Notes under the pieces: model-generated
The model's input: the letters and a program-made list of their open reading frames with translations, nothing else
Database searches by the model: none
Told to the model about the DNA's origin: nothing
Assembly (NCBI GenBank): GCA_002437565.1
Contig: DJQL01000105.1
Coordinates: 2,412 to 17,084, forward strand
DNA from: Prevotella sp. UBA6387
GTDB lineage: Bacteria; Bacteroidota; Bacteroidia; Bacteroidales; Bacteroidaceae
Direction: 5' to 3'
Length of the DNA stretch: 14,673 nucleotides
Program-made: the position numbers and the translations under genes
Shown here: in pieces, positions 7,104 to 14,051 of the stretch
Position numbering within the stretch: position 1 is the first letter of the stretch
Layout of the letters: each line of letters begins with the position of its first letter

Positions 7104-8798
7104 TTAGCCCTTGCTCGGTTGTACACCCATTGATACACCGTTTGTGTCGTCTGTCTTCTCGTAGTGTATGTTCATCATCAGGTGCTTGTAAAACTCCTCG
7201 TTGCTGTAGTCGGAGGCGTTGAATGCAATGGTCTTGTAGTGTTTTATGGTGTTGAGCGAATAGTTGAGGCTTTCCGCCAGTTGCGCGTTGCCCGTTATGC
7301 CCAATCTTATGAGGCCAAAGAGTCGCATCTCCGGGGTCAGCCTGTCGTTGGCTGGGTCTTGCGGGCGGTTTTCTGGTCTTATCAATGTATAGTATTGCGT
7401 GACAAACTGCGGGAAGACGGAGAGTATGAGCGTGTCGATAAGCTCGTTTTGCTCCTTGTCGCGTGCCTGCCTTTTTTGTGTCATCTCTTTCGCCTCGGTG
7501 TAGTTGCCCACGGTGAGCAGCCGGTTCATCTTCTTCAGAAACTCTCCCGTGCCTTTCTTCGTGGCCGCCAGTTTCGCCACCATGTTGCCCAGCACGCTTA
7601 TCTTTATGTCGTTGGCCTCGCTGAGCTGTTGGTTCATCCGCGATATGAGTGCGTTTTTCTTTTGCAGCTTCACGTTTTGCTTCCTTATCAACACGAAGCA
7701 TGCCGCGAGCATCATCGCCAGGGCAATGAGAGCCACGACTACTGCCACGAGCGTGTTGTGCTGGAAATTTATTATGTCGAACATCCTCTCATGCACCAAG
7801 GGGTAAAACTGCGACACCTCATACACGCGGTACATGCTTTGGTAGCTTCTGGCGTTGGCCATGCCCACCTCGCTGTAATGGTAAGCCTCGCGGTCGCGGT
7901 CTATCACGGTGAGCAGTTCGGTGAGTTTTCTCATCACAGGATATTCCACCGAGCCGAGCTTTATCTGCTCTTTAGCCGATTCGCAGAGGTACCTCACGGC
8001 CTCCACAAACTCTCCGGCTCCCATCTTGTTGTAGCCCACGTTGCCCAGTTGGTAGGCGTGCTCTTCTGTGCCAGGCCTACCAGCCGCCACGAGCCGCAAG
8101 GCGTATTTGTAGGCCGTCTTGTAGTCGAGCAGGTGAAAATGATACTCCATCATCATGCGCGTGTGCTCGTAAACGCTGTCGGGAAACGCCGTCACCATGG
8201 CCGTGTATGTCTCGCGCATGGCTGTGGAGTAGGGGTCGTTGGCATTGCGCTTGCATGGGAACACGAAGCCGTCCTCGTAGTTCATGTCAAACACGGTCTT
8301 GTAGTATCTAAACAGGTTGTCTCCCGATAGCCCTGCCTTGTCGATGCCATTGAGTATGTCGGCGCACTCCTTGAAATAGCCGCCCTTTATGAGCAGCGCG
8401 GCTTCTCTCAGGCGCGCTTTCGTGGAGGCCTGTCGGTCGCCGAGCGTCTCCGCCTCGCGATTGGCCATTTGCGCGTATCTCAGCGCGGTGGGGAAGTTCA
8501 CGATGCTGTATTCCTGTTCCAGGGCCATGAAGAGCCGGAAGCGTTCTCGCGGCGTGGGCATGGCGTGGAGCCGCCTTTCCAGGGCTCCTATGCGCTCGCG
8601 TTTCATGGCGTTGTATCGTGCGGTGTCTTGCAGGGTCTTGTCCAGGTCGGCCAGGTAGCCTTTTATGTTGCTCCATGCCTCTTTCTTCTTGTTGCTGTTC
8701 CCGTAGACGCGCCGCAGGTAGTCGAAGTCCATGTTTGCCCTGCTGGGCAGGGCGGTCGTGAGGAGAAACGACGCTATGATGATTATCAGGCGATACAT
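7104..8798 (-). CDS. SusR-like / DUF6377 membrane-spanning transcriptional regulator
   Basis: This 564-residue protein has a signal-anchor or signal peptide (1-21), a helical, TPR-like periplasmic region (about 25-340; e.g. FPTALRYAQMANREAETLG), one strong transmembrane segment (about 349-371), a short coiled coil (373-396) and a cytoplasmic C-terminus ending in a helix-turn-helix-like segment. In that segment LTPEMRLFGLIRLG (487-500) is followed by AESLNYSLNTIKHYK (508-522), which looks like a LuxR-type recognition helix. The layout matches Bacteroides SusR and DUF6377 proteins, which sense an oligosaccharide in the periplasm and activate adjacent sus-type genes. Here the esterase, barrel and GH3 genes follow on the same strand and are the natural targets. 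No histidine-kinase domain is present. A terminator after it suggests it is expressed separately from the enzymes. The ligand is unknown. Confidence 0.82.
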   Translation of the reverse strand: MYRLIIIIASFLLTTALPSRANMDFDYLRRVYGNSNKKKEAWSNIKGYLADLDKTLQDTARYNAMKRERIGALERRLHAMPTPRERFRLFMALEQEYSIVNFPTALRYAQMANREAETLGDRQASTKARLREAALLIKGGYFKECADILNGIDKAGLSGDNLFRYYKTVFDMNYEDGFVFPCKRNANDPYSTAMRETYTAMVTAFPDSVYEHTRMMMEYHFHLLDYKTAYKYALRLVAAGRPGTEEHAYQLGNVGYNKMGAGEFVEAVRYLCESAKEQIKLGSVEYPVMRKLTELLTVIDRDREAYHYSEVGMANARSYQSMYRVYEVSQFYPLVHERMFDIINFQHNTLVAVVVALIALAMMLAACFVLIRKQNVKLQKKNALISRMNQQLSEANDIKISVLGNMVAKLAATKKGTGEFLKKMNRLLTVGNYTEAKEMTQKRQARDKEQNELIDTLILSVFPQFVTQYYTLIRPENRPQDPANDRLTPEMRLFGLIRLGITGNAQLAESLNYSLNTIKHYKTIAFNASDYSNEEFYKHLMMNIHYEKTDDTNGVSMGVQPSKG

Positions 8799-8824
8799 AT
8801 TATTATATTTATGGTGTCAAGCTG

Positions 8825-8898
8825 TTCTATTGTTGTCTATTTAGTCTATAACAGTTTACTCTGTCTATAACAGTCTATCCAGTCTTATGACAAGTCTA
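8825..8898. repeat. 19-bp imperfect tandem repeat built of 9/10-bp half units, in the regulator leader
   Basis: Motif gtcta (or a one-base variant) starts at 8825, 8835, 8844, 8854, 8863, 8873, 8882 and 8894, i.e. alternating 10 and 9 bp and then 12. The clearest 19-bp units are 8835-8853, 8854-8872 and 8873-8891; the first two both end gtctataaca. The array lies between the regulator's probable transcription start and its ATG. Confidence 0.75.
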
Positions 8899-8916
8899 TC
8901 CTGGATTTTCTCGCTG

Positions 8917-8948
8917 CAAAGCTAAGCAAATATGTCGTAATGACCAAG
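8917..8948 (-). promoter_or_regulatory. Probable promoter of the SusR-like regulator
   Basis: On the minus strand TAGCTTTG (8924-8917) matches TAnnTTTG, and CTTG (8948-8945) lies 20 bp upstream as a one-mismatch -33 element. The start site would be near 8910, giving an unusually long leader of about 110 nt that contains the 19-bp repeat array. Confidence 0.6.
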
Positions 8949-8983
8949 GAATAGGCACCGCCATGCGTTTTTTTCCTGTTCCC

Positions 8984-9016
8984 TTTGCCGATTGTTGCGG
9001 AATTGCCGTAATTTTG
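8984..9016 (+). promoter_or_regulatory. Promoter of the receiver/ATP-grasp gene
   Basis: TTTG (8984-8987) and TAATTTTG (9009-9016) match both Bacteroidetes promoter elements with a 21-bp spacer. Transcription would begin near 9022, about 20 nt before the ATG at 9042, which supports that start. The element is back to back with the regulator promoter; the two -33 elements are about 35 bp apart. Confidence 0.7.
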
Positions 9017-9041
9017 CGACAAAACCAAGAAGTTTACAGCC

Positions 9042-12002
9042 ATGAGCAACATACCCAAGGAGTGGGCGGAATATATACAGAAAGACGTGACGTTTCTCAA
9101 CATCATGACCCGACGCATCTTCAATGTCCTCATCGTGGCCAATCCCTACGATGCCTTCATGCTTGAGGACGACGGCCGCGTGGAGGAGAAAATCTACGAC
9201 GAGTACATGACCCTCGGCCTCCGCTATCCGCCCACGTTCACCAAGGTGTCCACCATCGAGGAGGCCGAGCGCGTGCTCGCATCCACGAGCGTGGACCTCG
9301 TGATATGCATGCCCGGAAACGCCGACAGCGACGCCTTCACCGTGGCAAGGGCCATCAAGATGGAGTTTCCGGAGATTCACTGCGTGGTGCTCACGCCGTT
9401 CTCGCATGGCATCACGAGGCGCATGGAGCGCGAGGACCTCAGCATATTCGACTACGTGTTTTGCTGGCTTGGCAACACCAACCTCATCCTTTCCATCATC
9501 AAGCTCATCGAGGACAAGATGAACATCGAGCACGACGTGAATGAGGCTGGCGTGCAGATGATTCTGCTCGTAGAGGACTCCGTGAGGTTCTACTCCTCCA
9601 TCCTGCCCAACCTCTATGGCTACATACTCCAGCAGAGCCGCAACTTCGCCACCGAGGCCCTCAACCCCCACGCCGCCACGCTGCGCATGCGCGGACGGCC
9701 GAAGGTGATGCTCGCCCGCACCTATGAGGAGGCCATGGCCATATACGGGCGATACAAGGACAACTGCCTTGGCGTGATCAGCGACGTGAGGTTTCCAAGG
9801 TGCGGCAAGCGCGACTCGGAGGCGGGATTCAGGCTTCTTGAAGACATAAGAAGGGTGGACGAGTTTGTGCCGCTCATCATGGAAAGCTCGGAGACGGCCA
9901 ACAAGTATCGCGCCGACCGTGAGCATTTCCACTTCGTGGACAAGAACTCCAAGATGCTCTCCGTGGAGCTGCGCCACCTCATCGAAGAGCACATGGGATT
10001 TGGCGACTTCATCTTCCGCGACCCCCACACCCACAAGGAAATAGCGCGCGTCAGCACGCTCAAGCAGTTGCAGGACAGCATCTTCAAGATTCCGGCCGAC
10101 TCCCTGCTCTACCACATCTCGCGCAACCACATCTCGCGCTGGCTCTGCGCCAGAGCCATCTTCCCCGTGAGCAAGTTCTTGCGGCAGGTCACCTGGCACA
10201 GGCTGCAAGACGTGGACGCGCACCGCCAGATCATCTTCGACGCCATAGTGCAATACCGTCACATGAAAAACATTGGCGTGGTGGCTGTCTTCGACCGTGG
10301 CAAGTTTGACCGCTACGCCCATTTCGCGCGCATTGGCGACGGCTCGCTTGGCGGCAAGGGCCGTGGCCTGGCTTTCCTCGACAACATCATCAAGACGCAC
10401 CCCGAGATGAACCAGTTTCCGGGTGCCACGACGCGCATCCCCAAGACGGTGGTGCTATGCACCGACATCTTCGACCAGTTCATGGAGCTCAACAACCTCT
10501 ATCCCATAGCTCTGAGCAACGCGCCAGACGAACTCATACTCGAGCGTTTCCTGAAGGCTAAGCTCCCAAGCCAGTACATATCCGACTTGTTCACATTCCT
10601 CAACGCCACCAACGCGCCCATAGCCATACGTTCCAGTTCGCTGCTTGAGGACAGCCACTACCAGCCTTTCGCCGGCATCTACGCCACCTACATGATACCA
10701 CGGCTCGCCGACCGCCAGGAGATGCTCTCGCTGCTCGCCTCCGCCATTAAGGGTGTCTACGCCTCGGTGTTCTATCGCGACTCAAAGGCCTACATGACGG
10801 CCACGAGCAACGTCATCGACGAGGAGAAGATGGCGGTCATCATGCAGGAGGTCGTGGGAAAGGAATACGGTGGACGCTTCTACCCCAACATATCAGGCGT
10901 AATTCGCTCGCTCAACTATTATCCGATAGGCGAGGAGCGCAGCGAGGACGGCATTGCCTCGCTCGCATTGGGCCTTGGCAAGTATATCGTCGATGGCGGG
11001 CAGACGCTCAGGGTGTCGCCTTATCATCCAGACCAGGTGTTGCAGATGTCCGACATGGAGATAGCCCTTCGCGACACGCAGACGCGGTTCTATGCCCTCG
11101 ACACGTCCACGGCCAACCCTGACTTCCGTGTCGACGACGGCTTCAACATAGAGAACCTGCGCGTGAAGGAGGCCTACAAGGACGGTGCGCTCACCTACAT
11201 CGCCTCGACCTATGACCCCGACGACCAGATTATCCGCGAGGGACTTTATGACGTGGGGCGTAAGGTCATTTCTTTCGATGGGGTGCTCAAGCAAGGCGTG
11301 TTTCCTCTGCCAGAACTGATGCAGATGGCCATGACCTTGGGAGCCAACGCCATGAGGCGGCCCGTGGAGATTGAGTTTGCCTGTGATGTCAACGACGACC
11401 GCACGGGCGACTTCTGCCTGTTGCAGATACGGCCTATCGTCGACACCAAGCAGGAACTCGTGGAGGACGTGGCGGCTATACCCGATGCCAATTGCTTGCT
11501 CAAGTCGGCCAGCTCGCTTGGCCACGGCATATCCGAAGACGTGCGCGACGTAGTGTATGTGCGTTGGGACGACACCTTCTCGGCGGCCAACAACCCGCAG
11601 GTGGCGATGGACATAGAGCGGGTAAACCGTCGCTTCCTCGACGAGGGCAAGCAGTATGTCCTCATCGGCCCAGGTCGTTGGGGCAGCAGCGACCCATGGC
11701 TTGGCGTGCCGGTGAAGTGGCCGGCCATCAGCGCGGCTCGCGTCATAGCGGAGGTGGCCCTGCCGGGCTATCGCGTGGACCCCAGCCAAGGCACCCACTT
11801 CTTCCAGAACCTCACGTCGTTTGGCGTGGGCTATCTCACCATCGACACCAACCGCGCCGAGGGCGGCACGGTGCGTAAGGACGTGCTCGATGCCATGCCC
11901 GCCGTGGAGGAGACTCCGCTGGTGAGGCACGTCAGGTTCGACAGGCCCCTGCGAGTGGTGATGGACGGGAAAAAGCAAGTGGGCGCGGTCGTCATGTCTT
12001 AA
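9042..12002 (+). CDS. Receiver-domain / PEP-pyruvate-dikinase ATP-grasp fusion protein, reaction unknown
   Basis: The 986-residue protein has no signal peptide and should be cytoplasmic. Residues about 24-158 look like a degenerate receiver: the fold pattern is there but the phospho-acceptor aspartate and lysine are not evident. Residues about 171-315 look like an active receiver, with acidic pair E178/D179, acceptor D248 (GVISDVRF), S282/S283 and K301 (FVDK). After a linker domain (320-425), residues about 430-800 match the PEP-synthase/PPDK nucleotide-binding domain: GSLGGKGRGLAF (434-445), APIAIRSSSLLED (525-537), IMQEVVG (600-606) and CLLQIRPIVD (792-801). The normal phosphohistidine domain (TGGxxxHA type) and PEP-binding barrel are absent. 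Instead there is an unrecognised C-terminal domain (about 835-986) with GPGRWGSSDPWLG and QGTHFFQNLTSFG. It may be an ATP-using phosphotransferase controlled by phosphorylation. Similar proteins are annotated in Bacteroidetes as PEP/pyruvate-binding domain proteins, function unproven. It precedes gdhA by 119 bp. Confidence 0.85.
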   Translation: MSNIPKEWAEYIQKDVTFLNIMTRRIFNVLIVANPYDAFMLEDDGRVEEKIYDEYMTLGLRYPPTFTKVSTIEEAERVLASTSVDLVICMPGNADSDAFTVARAIKMEFPEIHCVVLTPFSHGITRRMEREDLSIFDYVFCWLGNTNLILSIIKLIEDKMNIEHDVNEAGVQMILLVEDSVRFYSSILPNLYGYILQQSRNFATEALNPHAATLRMRGRPKVMLARTYEEAMAIYGRYKDNCLGVISDVRFPRCGKRDSEAGFRLLEDIRRVDEFVPLIMESSETANKYRADREHFHFVDKNSKMLSVELRHLIEEHMGFGDFIFRDPHTHKEIARVSTLKQLQDSIFKIPADSLLYHISRNHISRWLCARAIFPVSKFLRQVTWHRLQDVDAHRQIIFDAIVQYRHMKNIGVVAVFDRGKFDRYAHFARIGDGSLGGKGRGLAFLDNIIKTHPEMNQFPGATTRIPKTVVLCTDIFDQFMELNNLYPIALSNAPDELILERFLKAKLPSQYISDLFTFLNATNAPIAIRSSSLLEDSHYQPFAGIYATYMIPRLADRQEMLSLLASAIKGVYASVFYRDSKAYMTATSNVIDEEKMAVIMQEVVGKEYGGRFYPNISGVIRSLNYYPIGEERSEDGIASLALGLGKYIVDGGQTLRVSPYHPDQVLQMSDMEIALRDTQTRFYALDTSTANPDFRVDDGFNIENLRVKEAYKDGALTYIASTYDPDDQIIREGLYDVGRKVISFDGVLKQGVFPLPELMQMAMTLGANAMRRPVEIEFACDVNDDRTGDFCLLQIRPIVDTKQELVEDVAAIPDANCLLKSASSLGHGISEDVRDVVYVRWDDTFSAANNPQVAMDIERVNRRFLDEGKQYVLIGPGRWGSSDPWLGVPVKWPAISAARVIAEVALPGYRVDPSQGTHFFQNLTSFGVGYLTIDTNRAEGGTVRKDVLDAMPAVEETPLVRHVRFDRPLRVVMDGKKQVGAVVMS

Positions 12003-12025
12003 AATAGTACAAAAGGTAAGCTGGG

Positions 12026-12104
12026 TGACAAATTATCGTGGGTTTTGTTTGGAGCGTATTCCTAAAAAGGCTATATTTGCCAGCACTAACACGACAATTT
12101 GTCA
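12026..12104. promoter_or_regulatory. Paired dyad operator-like boxes flanking the gdhA promoter
   Basis: The left box tgacaaattatcgtg (12026-12040) is the reverse complement of the right box cacgacaatttgtca (12090-12104) at 14 of 15 positions. Each box is also nearly self-palindromic: GACAAATTATC and GACAATTTGTC, the second perfect about its central base. They sit 64 bp apart centre to centre, with the -33 and -7 elements between them, as expected of two sites for one dimeric regulator. Confidence 0.65.
12048..12079 (+). promoter_or_regulatory. Promoter of gdhA
   Basis: TTTG (12048-12051) and TATATTTG (12072-12079) match both Bacteroidetes promoter elements, 20 bp apart. The start site would be near 12086, leaving about 36 nt of leader. 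A second TTTG at 12044-12047 is an alternative -33. The independent promoter suggests gdhA is not simply an operon member of the preceding gene. Confidence 0.72.
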
Positions 12105-12121
12105 TCTAACGCAAATCTACT

Positions 12122-13459
12122 ATGGAAGTTGAAAACGTATTGAGAGGCCTTGAGTGGAAACACAGCCACGAGCCGGAGTTCTTGCAGGCGGTAAATGAAG
12201 TGCTTATCTCCATAAAGGATGTCTACAACCAGCACCCTGAGTTTGAGAAGGCCAAGATCATAGAGAGGCTCGTGGAGCCGGAGCGAGTGCACATGTTTCG
12301 CGTGCCATGGGTCGACGACCAGGGCGAGGTGCATGTCAACACGGGTTATCGCGTGCAATTCAACTCGGCCATAGGCCCCTACAAGGGCGGACTGCGGTTT
12401 CACCCTTCGGTCAATTTGAGCATAATGAAGTTCTTGGGCTTTGAGCAGACCTTCAAGAACGCCCTCACCACGTTGCCCATGGGTGGCGCCAAGGGCGGTG
12501 CCGACTTCTCGCTCCGTGGCCGGTCTTCCAATGAGGTGATGCGCTTCTGCCAGGCTTTCATGCAGGAACTTTACAAGTATATAGGTCCCGACGAGGACGT
12601 GCCGGCTGGCGACATCGGCGTGGGAGGCCGGGAGATAGGATACCTCTTCGGCGAATACAAGAAGCTCACGCACCAGTTTCAAGGCGTGCTCACGGGCAAG
12701 GGCATGGAGTGGGGCGGCTCCATATTGCGGCCTGAGGCCACGGGCTACGGGGCTCTCTATTTCGTCAACCAGATGTTGCAGACTCACGACATCGACATCA
12801 AGGGCAAGACCATTGCCGTGTCGGGATTCGGCAACGTGGCGTGGGGAGCCGTGAAGAAGGCCACGGAACTTGGCGCCAAGGTCATAACCATAAGCGGGCC
12901 AGATGGCTACATCTACGACCCGGAGGGTATCGAGGGCGAGAAAAACGAGTATATGCTTGAGCTTCGCGCCAGTGGCAACGACGTGTGCCAGCCTTATGAG
13001 GACGAGTTCAAAGGCTCCAAGTTTTTCGCCGGCAAGAAGCCGTGGGAGCAGAAGGCGGACATATACCTCACCTGCGCCACGCAGAACGAGCTCAACGCTG
13101 CCGATGCCGACCGCATACTCGCCAACCATCCGCTGTGCGTGGCGGAGGTCAGCAACATGGGCTGCACGGCTGAGGCGGTGGAGAAATTCGTGGCGGCCAA
13201 TGCGCTCTTCGCGCCGGGCAAGGCCGTCAACGCCGGTGGCGTGGCCACATCAGGACTTGAGATGACGCAAAACTCCATGCGTCTGCACTGGACTGCCAAC
13301 GAGGTCGACGAGCGTTTGCACCACATCATGCACTCCATACATGAGCAGTGCGTGAAATACGGTAGGCAAGGCGATGGCTATGTCGACTATGTGCGAGGTG
13401 CCAACGTGGCTGGCTTCATGAAGGTGGCCAATGCCATGATGGCGCAGGGCATCGTATAA
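12122..13459 (+). CDS. gdhA: Glutamate dehydrogenase, hexameric NAD(P)H type
   Basis: The enzyme interconverts 2-oxoglutarate plus ammonium and glutamate in the cytoplasm, the main ammonium-assimilation step in Bacteroidales. Its 445 residues equal the usual bacterial length (about 445-450). Family blocks run end to end: GPYKGGLRFH (85-94, substrate lysine K88), LPMGGAKGGADF (118-129, catalytic K124), VPAGDIGVGGRE (160-171, catalytic D164), RPEATGYG (203-210), the dinucleotide-binding loop GFGNVAWGA (235-243), CATQNEL (318-324) and NAGGVATSGLEM (370-381). Two blocks vary from the Escherichia coli form: GGAKGG in place of GGGKGG, and AEVSNMGCTAEA (341-352) in place of AEGANMPTTIEA. Coenzyme preference, probably NADPH, is not settled by these motifs. 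It has its own promoter bracketed by two dyad boxes. An RlpA-like gene follows 39 bp downstream. Confidence 0.97.
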   Translation: MEVENVLRGLEWKHSHEPEFLQAVNEVLISIKDVYNQHPEFEKAKIIERLVEPERVHMFRVPWVDDQGEVHVNTGYRVQFNSAIGPYKGGLRFHPSVNLSIMKFLGFEQTFKNALTTLPMGGAKGGADFSLRGRSSNEVMRFCQAFMQELYKYIGPDEDVPAGDIGVGGREIGYLFGEYKKLTHQFQGVLTGKGMEWGGSILRPEATGYGALYFVNQMLQTHDIDIKGKTIAVSGFGNVAWGAVKKATELGAKVITISGPDGYIYDPEGIEGEKNEYMLELRASGNDVCQPYEDEFKGSKFFAGKKPWEQKADIYLTCATQNELNAADADRILANHPLCVAEVSNMGCTAEAVEKFVAANALFAPGKAVNAGGVATSGLEMTQNSMRLHWTANEVDERLHHIMHSIHEQCVKYGRQGDGYVDYVRGANVAGFMKVANAMMAQGIV

Positions 13460-13463
13460 AAAT

Positions 13464-13487
13464 CAGCGGCGGTGACGCAAGCCGCTG
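13464..13487 (+). terminator. Weak GC-rich hairpin after gdhA
   Basis: Arms cagcggc (13464-13470) and gccgctg (13481-13487) are perfect 7-bp complements with a 10-nt loop, 5 nt after the gdhA stop codon. No T-run follows (tctcaaag), so it may be a weak terminator or an mRNA 3'-end stabiliser in front of the rlpA-like gene. It also argues against translation starting at the GTG at 13472, inside its loop. Confidence 0.4.
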
Positions 13488-13498
13488 TCTCAAAGAAA

Positions 13499-14032
13499 AT
13501 GGAATATTTACATTATAAAATTTTCGCCATCAGGGTAATGGCGATTCTGATCTTATTGGCAGGCTTTGCCTCCGCGGGTGCCCAAACCCGTAGAGGCAAG
13601 GCCTCTTTTTACTCTAAACGGGCCACGGGGGCGCGCTCTGCCAGTGGCGAGCGCATTCATCACGACAGTCTCACCTGTGCCCATCGCACCTATGCTTTCG
13701 GCACGCGCCTCAAGGTCACCAACCTGCGCAACGGCAAGAGCATCATAGTGAGGGTAACCGACCGCGGACCTCATGTCAGGGGACGTGTCATAGACCTCAG
13801 CTATGGGGCGGCGCGCGCGCTCGGCATGCTCTCGCAGGGAATAGCCATGGTGGAGATAGAACGCGTGGACAACACCAAGGTGCCGTATCGCGACGACGTG
13901 GAGAAGGGTATGCCTGAGTTTGAGTTCGACTTGTCAAAACCGGTGATACCCAAGATGCCCATTGTGCCCAATAAGCATAATATGCATACTATGCATAATA
14001 AGCCCACTGAGACCAGCAACACCCATCATTAA
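13499..14032 (+). CDS. rlpA: RlpA-like secreted double-psi beta-barrel protein with a C-terminal tripeptide-repeat tail
   Basis: RlpA-family proteins bind or cleave peptidoglycan glycan strands, mainly at division sites. The frame is open from a GTG at 13472, but the ATG at 13499 is chosen: it lies beyond the gdhA-distal hairpin and gives a normal signal peptide (about 1-29, hydrophobic core MAILILLAGFASAGA). No lipobox cysteine is seen, so unlike E. coli RlpA it is probably a soluble periplasmic protein. In the 177-residue form the barrel spans about 32-125: GKASFYS, SASGERI (E51), CAHRTYAFGT (H62), VRVTDRGPH (catalytic-type D88) and RVIDLSYGAA (D99). No SPOR domain is present. The tail departs from the family: residues 150-170 are seven tripeptides (IPK, MPI, VPN, KHN, MHT, MHN, KPT) encoded by a 9-bp DNA repeat. 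It follows gdhA by 39 bp and precedes the next gene by 19 bp. Confidence 0.88.
   Translation: MEYLHYKIFAIRVMAILILLAGFASAGAQTRRGKASFYSKRATGARSASGERIHHDSLTCAHRTYAFGTRLKVTNLRNGKSIIVRVTDRGPHVRGRVIDLSYGAARALGMLSQGIAMVEIERVDNTKVPYRDDVEKGMPEFEFDLSKPVIPKMPIVPNKHNMHTMHNKPTETSNTHH
13946..14008 (+). repeat. 9-bp-period repeat, seven units, inside the rlpA-like coding end
   Basis: Units atacccaag, atgcccatt, gtgcccaat, aagcataat, atgcatact, atgcataat and aagcccact follow in frame from 13946. The first half resembles the intergenic array at 1916-1969 (aagatgccaattatgccaat against aagatgcccattgtgcccaat). Confidence 0.82.
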
Positions 14033-14051
14033 CCATTAATCCCACATCACC

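Noticed and set aside
8922..10400. 492-residue minus-strand open frame under the receiver/ATP-grasp gene
   Set aside because: Antisense shadow rich in His, Val, Glu and Leu. The plus-strand frame has clear receiver and ATP-grasp motifs and a promoter.
12086..13129. 347-residue minus-strand open frame opposite gdhA
   Set aside because: Antisense of a highly conserved enzyme; low-complexity composition and no independent signals.
13472..13498. GTG start for the rlpA-like gene
   Set aside because: It lies in the loop of the post-gdhA hairpin and adds residues ahead of the signal peptide; the ATG at 13499 fits better.
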